From Arcobacter roscoffensis (GTDB lineage: Bacteria > Campylobacterota > Campylobacteria > Campylobacterales > Arcobacteraceae), in NCBI RefSeq assembly GCF_024267655.1, contig NZ_CP100595.1, forward strand, positions 1,302,001 through 1,366,000: 64,000 nucleotides of DNA. Reading direction: 5' to 3'. Numbering within the stretch: position 1 is the stretch's first letter; every line of letters starts with the position of its first letter. The notes below the pieces were generated by a model that saw only the letters and a program-made list of their open reading frames with translations, was not told the DNA's origin and did no database searches. Positions 28,361 through 35,818 of the stretch are shown piece after piece. Both the position numbers and the translations under genes were made by a program.

Positions 28361-28957
28361 ATATCTACTGCAAAAGAGACTAAAAAAAACAATATTATTG
28401 AAAATTCTTTAAAACTATTTTCTAAAAAAGGTTTTTATAATACAACTATTCCAGATATTGCAAAAGCCATGAAAATGAGTGTTGGAAATATGTATAACTA
28501 CTTCTCTTCAAAAGAAGAGCTAGCAAAATATGCTATTAAATACTCTACAAATATTTTAGCAGCAGAACTAAGAGAAATAAATCAAATGGATATTTCTTCA
28601 AAAGAGAAAGTATATCTTTTTGTAAAAAACTATTTTGAAAATGTTAAAAACTCACCTGAAGTGGTTGAGTATTTTTTAAGGGTTTACTTATCAAATAGAG
28701 AAGTGTTCAAAGAAGGTTGTGAAGGCTTTTTGTGTGTAGGAGAGTTTGTAACAGAAGTTATGATTCTTTTAGATGAAGGGGCTCAAAATAAAGAGTTTAG
28801 AGAACAAGATTTTTTCCCTGCATTTGCTATGATTATGGGTTGTTTAGGTGGCTTTGCTTTTTTAAGTGGTGAGGCTGTTCTTGACAAAGATTTATTAGAG
28901 TATTCAGATCCAATTGCTGATAATATCTACAGAGCCTTAAAGTATGAAGAGTCATAA
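28361..28957 (+). CDS. TetR family transcriptional regulator, apparently initiated at AUA
   Basis: The frame stays open upstream of the first ATG (28469) to a stop at 28349 and encodes the first half of a TetR DNA-binding domain: KNNIIENSLKLFSKKGFYN, then TTIPDIAKAMKMSVGNMYNYF. Starting at ATG 28469 would delete helix 1 and most of the helix-turn-helix. The only sensible start is ATA at 28361 (ISTAKETKK...), 6 bases after AAGGA; ATC at 28358 is a poorer alternative. This gives 198 residues, normal for TetR. The ligand domain holds a CX4C pair (Cys120, Cys125) that could sense redox state or metal. The stop overlaps the hupU-like start by 14 bases. The probable role is control of the hydrogenase genes. 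Confidence 0.75.
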   Translation: MSTAKETKKNNIIENSLKLFSKKGFYNTTIPDIAKAMKMSVGNMYNYFSSKEELAKYAIKYSTNILAAELREINQMDISSKEKVYLFVKNYFENVKNSPEVVEYFLRVYLSNREVFKEGCEGFLCVGEFVTEVMILLDEGAQNKEFREQDFFPAFAMIMGCLGGFAFLSGEAVLDKDLLEYSDPIADNIYRALKYEES

Positions 28958-29831
28958 ACCAACAATTGTATGGTATCAAGCAGTTACTTGTAATGGTAAT
29001 ACTCACTCACTTTTAAGTGCAAGCTCTTCAAGGTTAGAGCTATTTTTAAATAGCTTTGATCTTATCTATCATCCCTCACTTACAATTGACACAACTTTAG
29101 ATGATATTTTAAAACTAAAAGACATTGATTTTTTATTAGTTGAAGGAGCTATTACTTCTGATGAAAAGTATTATTCAATTAATCAAAACTCAACAAAAAA
29201 TATTTTAGAAAAGTTATCTCAAAAAGCAAAATATATAATAAGTGTTGGTTCATGTGCCTCTTATGGTGGAGTTCATAAAAAGTTTGAACAAAATGATGAT
29301 ATTTTAGGTGTTGAAGAAATTATAGACACAAAAAAATATAAAAACTTAAAACATGAAATAGTAAATCTTACAGGCTGCCCTGTGCACCCAGAATGGATAC
29401 TTCAAACAGTTTTTTCTTTAAATAGCTTTTCTAGGATGAGTTTAGATGATGAAAAAAGACCACGAGAGCTTTATAGTAATTTAGCTCACCATGGTTGTAC
29501 TAGAAATGAGTATTTTGAATGGAAAGTCGAAGGTGACTTTGGGCAAAAAGAGGGATGTTTATTTTATGACCAAGGATGTAGGGGACCTATGACTCATAGT
29601 TCATGTAATAAAATCTTATGGAATGATGTGAGTTCTAAAACAAGAGCCGGTATGCCATGTATTGGCTGTACGGAAAAAGACTTTCCAAGAGAGAATATGC
29701 TTGAAACAAAAAAGAACATAGGAATTCCTTTAGATGTACCACTTGGTATTCCTAAACGTGCATATCTTTCAATAACAGGTGTTGCAAAGACTTTTAAAAT
29801 AGATAGATTAAATAAAAAACTAATGGATTAG
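28944..29831 (+). CDS. hupU: [NiFe] hydrogenase small subunit, cytoplasmic HupU-like
   Basis: A 295-residue small subunit with no Tat signal, so it is cytoplasmic. Iron-sulfur ligands seen: Cys16 in VTCNGNTHS, Cys in GSCASYGG and Cys in TGCPVHPEW for the proximal cluster, then HHGC, EGCLFYDQGC, SSC and PCIGC for the outer clusters. At the position normally giving the second Cys of CxxC there is Asn19. The gene overlaps the TetR gene and is followed by the large subunit 2 bases later. It belongs to the cytoplasmic uptake/sensory type (group 2); whether it senses H2 or oxidises it is not settled by the sequence. Confidence 0.82.
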   Translation: MKSHKPTIVWYQAVTCNGNTHSLLSASSSRLELFLNSFDLIYHPSLTIDTTLDDILKLKDIDFLLVEGAITSDEKYYSINQNSTKNILEKLSQKAKYIISVGSCASYGGVHKKFEQNDDILGVEEIIDTKKYKNLKHEIVNLTGCPVHPEWILQTVFSLNSFSRMSLDDEKRPRELYSNLAHHGCTRNEYFEWKVEGDFGQKEGCLFYDQGCRGPMTHSSCNKILWNDVSSKTRAGMPCIGCTEKDFPRENMLETKKNIGIPLDVPLGIPKRAYLSITGVAKTFKIDRLNKKLMD

Positions 29832-29833
29832 CT

Positions 29834-31189
29834 TTGAAAACAGTAGATATAGTAGAGAGAATAGAAGGTGAAGCAAGACTTAACTGTACTTGGGAAAATG
29901 GCTTTGTCAAAGATACCCAAATAGATTTTTTAAATTTTAGAGGTTTTGAGTATATATTAGAAGGTAAACCAGCTTTAGATGCACTTGTATACACTCCAAG
30001 AATTTGTGGAATTTGTGGACAGGCTCATTTAAAAGCTACTGTTGAAGCTTTGGAGAATATTTATAAAAGTCTAAATGAAGAACTAGTTATTACAAATAAA
30101 GCTAAGATTTTAAGAGAAATAGGTTTAAATATTGAAATAATTGATTCACATATAAAATGGTTTTATATGTTTATTTTACCTGATGTAATTAAACTTAAAG
30201 AAAATGACTTAAAAGAGTACTCACCGCTAAAAGGCAAAAGATGGTTAGAAGCTTGTAAAACAGCAAGTGAAACTATAAAAGCTTTAGCAATTATAGGCGG
30301 TCAGTGGCCACATACTTCTTATATGATACCAGGTGGAGTAGTAAGTGACCCAACTTTACTTGACTTGACTTCTATGATGAACTATTTGGATTTAGCAATT
30401 AACTTTTTTGAAGACTCTATTGCCGGAGTTAGTTTTGATAAATATTTATCTTTTAATAGTGTAGATGATTTAAATATTTTAAATGAGGATTTAAAATATT
30501 TTACAAACTTGAGTTTTGAATACTCACTGCAAAAATATGGCACTTCTTATGATAGACATCTTGCACTAAGTGACTCTTCTATTTCTAAAAGAGGAAAGAT
30601 TAGGCAAAGACTTACAGATAAACTTGACTTAAATAAGATAAAAGAGAATTGTGATAGAACTTTTAAAGTTGAAGAAGATAGTAAAAATAAAGAGAAACAT
30701 ACTTGGTCAAAAGCAGTTACTTATAACTCAATGTTTTATGAAACAGGACCTTTTTCTCGTGCGATGGTTTCACATAGAGAGTTTATTTATGAGCTTCATA
30801 AATCATATAAAGACTCAGTATTTACAAGAGTAATGGCAAGAGTTGATGAAATCGCTCACCTTTTACATAGTACAAAAGAGTTAATCAAACAAGTAGATAT
30901 AAGTGAAGAGTCTTATATAAAACCAAAAATATCACTAAAAGATATACCAAAAGCAAATGCTAAATCAGTTGTTGAAGCTTGTAGAGGTTCACTTTATCAT
31001 AATGTCTCAATTGAAAAAGGAATTATCACAAAATATGATGTAATCACTCCTACTGTTTGGAACTTAGGTCCTGCTATAAAAGATGAAAAAGGAGTGGCTC
31101 AAAAAGCAATAATTGGCTCACCTTCACTAGATATTGCAAAAATAGTTCTTAGAAGTTTTGATGTTTGCTCTGTTTGTACAACTCACTAA
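29834..31189 (+). CDS. hupV: [NiFe] hydrogenase large subunit, HupV-like, without C-terminal extension
   Basis: A 451-residue large subunit. The active-site cysteines are in RICGICGQAH (N-terminal) and DVCSVCTTH, the very last residues. Ending exactly at this His means there is no peptide to be cleaved by a maturation protease, a feature known from H2-sensing HupV/HoxC subunits. The start is TTG, 2 bases after the small-subunit stop, with GGAT ahead. No HupT/HoxJ-type kinase is encoded beside it; the adjacent regulator is TetR. A cytoplasmic H2-oxidising enzyme remains a possible alternative. Confidence 0.82.
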   Translation: MKTVDIVERIEGEARLNCTWENGFVKDTQIDFLNFRGFEYILEGKPALDALVYTPRICGICGQAHLKATVEALENIYKSLNEELVITNKAKILREIGLNIEIIDSHIKWFYMFILPDVIKLKENDLKEYSPLKGKRWLEACKTASETIKALAIIGGQWPHTSYMIPGGVVSDPTLLDLTSMMNYLDLAINFFEDSIAGVSFDKYLSFNSVDDLNILNEDLKYFTNLSFEYSLQKYGTSYDRHLALSDSSISKRGKIRQRLTDKLDLNKIKENCDRTFKVEEDSKNKEKHTWSKAVTYNSMFYETGPFSRAMVSHREFIYELHKSYKDSVFTRVMARVDEIAHLLHSTKELIKQVDISEESYIKPKISLKDIPKANAKSVVEACRGSLYHNVSIEKGIITKYDVITPTVWNLGPAIKDEKGVAQKAIIGSPSLDIAKIVLRSFDVCSVCTTH

Positions 31190-31277
31190 GTAAAATAAAC
31201 TGTTACTTTTTTAAACATAAGAAAAAATATTTTATAAATAATAATTCAATTATAAAAGCTAGTTTTAAACTTTATAT

Positions 31278-31308
31278 ATGAATAGTCATTCATTGAATAG
31301 CCATCAGA
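31278..31308. promoter_or_regulatory. Putative TetR operators O1 and O2 upstream of hydA
   Basis: ATGAATAGTCATTCAT (31278-31293) is a dyad with half-sites ATGAAT/ATTCAT. It is followed directly by a degenerate half-matching copy, TTGAATAGCCATCAGA (31293-31308). The same pattern recurs at 31319 and 31425. Confidence 0.5.
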
Positions 31309-31318
31309 TGGTTACTTA

Positions 31319-31334
31319 GTGAATAGTTATTCAT
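31319..31334. promoter_or_regulatory. Putative TetR operator O3 upstream of hydA
   Basis: GTGAATAGTTATTCAT differs from the copy at 31278 in only two positions and keeps both half-sites. Confidence 0.5.
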
Positions 31335-31424
31335 AAAATTCATAATTTAAGCTATTTTATTGCTAGAAAACCTTAAATGTTATTAAGTAAACAATAAGTT
31401 TCATATTGATAATTTTACAATAGT

Positions 31425-31440
31425 AAATGAATATTCATTT
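31425..31440. promoter_or_regulatory. Putative TetR operator O4 next to the hydA ribosome site
   Basis: AAATGAATATTCATTT is a perfect 16-bp palindrome containing the same ATGAAT/ATTCAT half-sites with shorter spacing. It ends 15 bases before the hydA ATG, a position suited to blocking transcription start. TACAAT at 31416 could be the -10 it covers. Confidence 0.5.
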
Positions 31441-31455
31441 TTTAGGGAGATACAT

Positions 31456-32694
31456 ATGATAGATTCTACAGAGATGGTAAAAAAAGTTTTTACCCAAAAA
31501 TCAGGTAGAGTGGACACAAATAGAGGTGACGAATATTATAATTCTTTATTTGAGAACGCTAAAAATAGATTATCAACTTTAAGAGAGCAAGAGCCACTTA
31601 AAGATATTGATATGATGGATGTAATTGAGAGTGAAGGTGTAAATAGAAGAGATTTCATGAAGTGGGTAAGTGCTACAACTGCTACACTTATGTTACCTCC
31701 TATGTTTGCTCCTTTAGTTGCTGAGGCAACTGAACTTATGAATAGAGTTCCAGTAATTTGGCTTGAGTTACAAGACTGTGCTGGTAATACAGAAGCACTT
31801 TTAAGAAGTAGTGCACCAACTGTTGATGACTTGTTATTTGATGTATTAAGTTTAGAGTTCCACCATGCTTTAATGGCAGGAGCTGGACATGATGCTGAAC
31901 ATCAATTAGATGAAGCAATGGAGCATTTTAAAGATAACTATTTATTATTTGTAGAGGGTTCTATTCCTATGGGAATGAATGGAAACTATGGAACTATTGG
32001 ACCATCAGGTGAGACTTTCCATGACCATTTACAAAGAATTTCTAAACATGCAGCAGCTGTTGTAGCTGTTGGTACTTGTGCTACATTTGGTGGAGTTCCT
32101 GCTGCCTCTCCAAATCCAACTGGTGCTGTTGGTGTTATGGATATTGTAAAAGGTAAGCCAATTATTAATATTCCTGCATGTCCTGCAAACCCTGCAAATA
32201 TGGTTGGTGTAGTTTTACACTATATTTTAACAGGTCAGGTTCCAGAGTTAGACTCACTATTAAGACCTAAGTTCGCATTTGGATATAGAATCCACGATAA
32301 CTGTGAAAGAAGAGCGCACTTTGATGCAGGTGAATTTGTAGAAGAGTGGGGTGATGTTGGAGCTCAAAACAACTGGTGTTTATATAAAGTTGGTTGTAAA
32401 GGTCCTATGACATTTAATAACTGTTCGATTATTAGATATAACGAGGGAACAAACTGGCCTATTGGTGCAGGTCATGGATGTATTGGGTGTTCTGAGCCAG
32501 ACTTCTGGGATAAATATGCTTACCAAAGACCAATGGCAAGTGCAAATATAAAAGCTCCAACAGGTGGAGTTGAGAAAACAGTTGATGAGTTTGGATTAGG
32601 ATTATTAACAGCTACAACAGTAGGTATTGGTGTTCATGCAGTTGCAAGCGCAGTTGCAGGTAAAAAATCAGGTGAAGAAGGAGAAGACAAATAA
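31456..32694 (+). CDS. hydA: Membrane-bound [NiFe] hydrogenase small subunit
   Basis: A 412-residue Tat-exported small subunit. The twin-arginine motif NRRDFMKW is at residues 63-70, after an unusually long n-region of about 60 residues; the hydrophobic core follows. Cluster ligands include Cys108 in DCAGNTE (Asn111 replaces the usual second Cys), GTCATFGG, IPACPANP, HDNCERR, WCLYKVGC, NNCS and HGCIGC. A C-terminal hydrophobic helix (about 380-400) anchors it in the membrane. It carries electrons from H2 to cytochrome b HydC. AGGGAG lies ahead of the ATG. It is first in hydABC, behind several operator-like dyads. Confidence 0.92.
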   Translation: MIDSTEMVKKVFTQKSGRVDTNRGDEYYNSLFENAKNRLSTLREQEPLKDIDMMDVIESEGVNRRDFMKWVSATTATLMLPPMFAPLVAEATELMNRVPVIWLELQDCAGNTEALLRSSAPTVDDLLFDVLSLEFHHALMAGAGHDAEHQLDEAMEHFKDNYLLFVEGSIPMGMNGNYGTIGPSGETFHDHLQRISKHAAAVVAVGTCATFGGVPAASPNPTGAVGVMDIVKGKPIINIPACPANPANMVGVVLHYILTGQVPELDSLLRPKFAFGYRIHDNCERRAHFDAGEFVEEWGDVGAQNNWCLYKVGCKGPMTFNNCSIIRYNEGTNWPIGAGHGCIGCSEPDFWDKYAYQRPMASANIKAPTGGVEKTVDEFGLGLLTATTVGIGVHAVASAVAGKKSGEEGEDK

Positions 32695-34436
32695 TGGCAA
32701 AAAAACACTTAGTAATTGACCCAATTACAAGAATTGAAGGACATCTTAGAATTGAGGCAATTATAGATGAAAACAATGTTGTAACAGATGCATACTCTTC
32801 TTCTACTATGTTTAGAGGAATTGAAGAGATTTTAAAGGGAAGAGACCCAAGAGATTGTGGTTTACTAGCAATGAGAATTTGTGGTGTTTGTACAGGTACT
32901 CACTATCAAAGATCAATAGAAGCAGTTGAGCATGCCTTCAATGTTACTATTCCAAAAAATGCAAGATTAGTTAGAAACTTAATTCAAGGTGCACTTTATG
33001 TACATGACCATATCGTTCATTTTTATCATTTACACGCTCTTGACTGGGTTGATATTACAGAAGCACTTAAAGCTGATCCTAAAAAAACTGTAGCAGAAGC
33101 TCAAAAGTGGGCAAAAGTTGCAGGTGATAGACCATGGAATGCAAGTGAAGATAACTATAAAGCTGTTCAAGAAAGAGTTGAAAAGTATATCAAACAAGGA
33201 AGATTAGGTATTTTTGGAAATGCTTACTGGGGATCAAAAGGCTTTAAACTTACTCCTGAGCAAAACTTAATCGGTTTATCTCACTATCTTGATGCTTTAG
33301 AAATCCAAAGAGAACTTGGAAAAATGATGGCTATCTTTGGTGGTAAAAACCCACACCCACAATCATTTGTTGTTGGTGGTGTTACTTGTGTTCAAGATAT
33401 TAAAAACCCTGCAAGAATTGCTGAGTTTAAACAAATACTAAAAGCTGGAAGAAAGTTCACAAAACAAGCATATTTACCAGATGTTTACATGGCTGGAACT
33501 ATGTATGCTGATGAAGCACTTGAAGGAATTGGTGGAGGTTTAGGAAACTTCATGTCTTATGGTGACTTTAATATGGATGATTTACCATTCTATGAAGCTT
33601 CTAAGTTATTCCCATCAGGTATTGTAAAAAATAAAGATTTATCAAAAGTATATGAAGTAAATCAAGAAAAGATTACAGAAGATGTTACTCATGCTTGGTA
33701 TGAGGGAAGTACAAACCTTCACCCATACGATGGTGAGACTAAACCAAACTTTACAGGTTTTGGTAAAAAAGAAGACAATATCGCTTACTTAGATACTGAA
33801 AATAAATACTCTTGGATTAAATCACCACTATATGATGATGAAAGAATGGAAGTAGGACCACTTGCAAGAATGATTGTAGGTGTTGCAAAAGGTGATGAGA
33901 GAATCTCTAAATATGTAACTACTTTCCTAAAAAATGGTAACTTACCAACAAAAGTTTTATTCTCAACAGTTGGAAGAACAGCTGCAAGAGCTATTGAAAC
34001 TGAACTTATGTGTGATGTTATGATGGAATGGTGTGATGAATTAGCATCAAATGTTGCTCATGGAGATTTATCTACATGGACTGAATTTGACTTTGATTCA
34101 GTATCAGGTGATGTACAAGGTTATGGTATGGCTGAGGCTCCAAGAGGAGGATTAGGTCACTGGGTTAAAATCAAAGATGGAAAAGTTGCAAACTATCAAG
34201 CAGTAGTTCCTTCAACTTGGAATGCAGCCCCTAGAGATTATAAAGGAAGACTTGGTGCTTATGAAGCATCACTTGTTGGTACAAAAGTAGCAAATCCTGA
34301 CCAGCCTTTAGAAATCTTAAGAACTGTTCATAGTTTTGATCCTTGTATTGCTTGTGCTGTACATATTATTGATACAAATGGAAAAGAGTTAGGTGTTTAT
34401 AAAGTAGATCCAATAGGAGGGACAAGCCGTGCCTAA
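32694..34436 (+). CDS. hydB: Membrane-bound [NiFe] hydrogenase large subunit
   Basis: A 580-residue catalytic subunit holding the NiFe(CN)2CO site. The cysteine motifs are RICGVCTGTH (N-terminal) and DPCIACAVH near the end; the 23 residues after that His are the tail removed by the maturation protease HydD. The opening DPITRIEGHLRIE is typical of periplasm-facing group 1 enzymes. The ATG overlaps the hydA stop (TAATG). It is exported with HydA by the Tat system and couples H2 oxidation to quinone reduction. Confidence 0.95.
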   Translation: MAKKHLVIDPITRIEGHLRIEAIIDENNVVTDAYSSSTMFRGIEEILKGRDPRDCGLLAMRICGVCTGTHYQRSIEAVEHAFNVTIPKNARLVRNLIQGALYVHDHIVHFYHLHALDWVDITEALKADPKKTVAEAQKWAKVAGDRPWNASEDNYKAVQERVEKYIKQGRLGIFGNAYWGSKGFKLTPEQNLIGLSHYLDALEIQRELGKMMAIFGGKNPHPQSFVVGGVTCVQDIKNPARIAEFKQILKAGRKFTKQAYLPDVYMAGTMYADEALEGIGGGLGNFMSYGDFNMDDLPFYEASKLFPSGIVKNKDLSKVYEVNQEKITEDVTHAWYEGSTNLHPYDGETKPNFTGFGKKEDNIAYLDTENKYSWIKSPLYDDERMEVGPLARMIVGVAKGDERISKYVTTFLKNGNLPTKVLFSTVGRTAARAIETELMCDVMMEWCDELASNVAHGDLSTWTEFDFDSVSGDVQGYGMAEAPRGGLGHWVKIKDGKVANYQAVVPSTWNAAPRDYKGRLGAYEASLVGTKVANPDQPLEILRTVHSFDPCIACAVHIIDTNGKELGVYKVDPIGGTSRA

Positions 34437-35142
34437 AATAAAAAAGGTTAGAAGAATGACTGTAACCATGCGAATCATTCACTGGGTAACAGTGATAAGC
34501 ATGATTATTGCAGTTGTAACCGGTCTTTATATAGGTCACCCTTATTATCAAACTTTTATTGCTGATCCAGCTGTGGATAAGTATGTTATGGCTTGGAATA
34601 GATGGTGGCATTTTATTGTTGCAATTATATTTGATGTAACTGCAATTTTAGTTGGGTATTTATACTTCTTCTCAAGGTTTGAAAAGCCTTATAAGAAGTT
34701 GATTCCAAATAAGCAAAATCTTGTAGAGTTTTGGGAAGTTCTTTTAAATCTAATTACTTTAAATAGAAGAAAAAAGTTTGACTCAACTCATAGTGATAGT
34801 TTTAATACTGTATTTTTTACAGTATTTCACTTACTATTAGTACTTATGTTATTTACAGGTTTACAGTTATATGTACACGCACTTGCTTCTGGTACATCTT
34901 CAATCGGTGCTTGGTGGCCTGCAATGCTTCACTTAGTTACTGATTGGACGCTATATGTATTTGGTGGAAATATGGGTGTTAGATATACTCATCACTTTAG
35001 TATGTATCTAATCATCATGTGGGTTATGTTCCATGTTTACTATCAAGTATGGAGAACAATCTTCTGGCAAGAAGGAGACATCGCTATAGTTGTTGGTGGT
35101 TCTAAATTTGTAAAAGAAGAAGAGGATAAAAAACAGGATTAA
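34429..35142 (+). CDS. hydC: Hydrogenase cytochrome b subunit
   Basis: A 237-residue membrane protein with four predicted helices and His residues placed for two hemes (RIIHWVTVI, WWHFIVA, YTHHFSMY, WVMFHVYYQV). It passes electrons from HydA to the quinone pool. The start is GTG with GGAGGG ahead, overlapping hydB by 8 bases. A terminator-like hairpin surrounds its stop codon, so hydDE downstream may be expressed at a lower level. Confidence 0.92.
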   Translation: MPKIKKVRRMTVTMRIIHWVTVISMIIAVVTGLYIGHPYYQTFIADPAVDKYVMAWNRWWHFIVAIIFDVTAILVGYLYFFSRFEKPYKKLIPNKQNLVEFWEVLLNLITLNRRKKFDSTHSDSFNTVFFTVFHLLLVLMLFTGLQLYVHALASGTSSIGAWWPAMLHLVTDWTLYVFGGNMGVRYTHHFSMYLIIMWVMFHVYYQVWRTIFWQEGDIAIVVGGSKFVKEEEDKKQD

Positions 35143-35158
35143 TTCCTGTTTTTATCTT
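35129..35158 (+). terminator. Terminator or attenuator between hydC and hydD
   Basis: A perfect 10-bp stem, AAAAACAGGA / TCCTGTTTTT, with loop TTAAT containing the hydC stop codon, followed by ATCTTTTTT. It separates structural genes hydABC from maturation genes hydDE. Confidence 0.75.
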
Positions 35159-35230
35159 TTTTATAAGCAGTATAAAAATAGTGTTTATAAAAGGGATACA
35201 CAAAAAAATAGATAACAACGGAGTTATAAA

Positions 35231-35818
35231 ATGAAGAAAAATATAGTTGTTGGTGTAGGAAATATGCTTTTCAAAGATGAGGGTGTTGGTATTTATGCCT
35301 CTGAGTATTTAAAACAAAACTATGAGTTTGATGGGGATTTAGAGATTATAGATGGTGGTACATTAGGTTTTAAACTAATGACATATTTTCAAGAGTATGA
35401 AAATGTAATTATTCTTGATACTGTATCTATTGAAGAGAATGCAGGTGAGATATATAGACTTCCTTCTGATGTACTTTTAGGCATGGGAAACTACAGAAAA
35501 ACTGCCCATGAAGTAGAAATAGTTGAAATGCTTGAGATTGTATCTGTTTTAGACTCTCATGCTAAAGTTACTATTTTAGGAATTATTCCTGAAGATATAA
35601 TCTCTGTTGGTATTGGTTTGACTGAAACTATTGAAAATAGATTTGAAGAGTTTATTTTAAACGCTATAAAAGAGATAGAATCACTTGGCGTAAAAACTAA
35701 AAAAGTAAATAATATAGCCATACCAGATATTGTAAAAAGTATGATTGGTAGTTATAATGGTGAACACTTAAGTAGAATTCCAAATGAAGAAGATATAAGA
35801 CATGCAACTAATATATAA
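35231..35818 (+). CDS. hydD: Hydrogenase maturation protease
   Basis: A 195-residue endopeptidase of the HyaD/HybD family, with VGVGNMLFKDEGVG and EIIDGGTLGFKL; the acidic residues and a later His (KTAHEVE) are the nickel-binding set used to recognise the loaded large subunit. It removes the C-terminal tail of HydB. GGAG lies ahead of the ATG. The C-terminal 40 residues go beyond the usual protease core. It overlaps hydE by 17 bases. Confidence 0.9.
   Translation: MKKNIVVGVGNMLFKDEGVGIYASEYLKQNYEFDGDLEIIDGGTLGFKLMTYFQEYENVIILDTVSIEENAGEIYRLPSDVLLGMGNYRKTAHEVEIVEMLEIVSVLDSHAKVTILGIIPEDIISVGIGLTETIENRFEEFILNAIKEIESLGVKTKKVNNIAIPDIVKSMIGSYNGEHLSRIPNEEDIRHATNI

Noticed and set aside
28469-28957. 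TetR gene beginning at the first ATG (28469)
   Set aside because: It would omit the first half of the DNA-binding domain that the same frame clearly encodes upstream; the ATA at 28361 with AAGGA is preferred.
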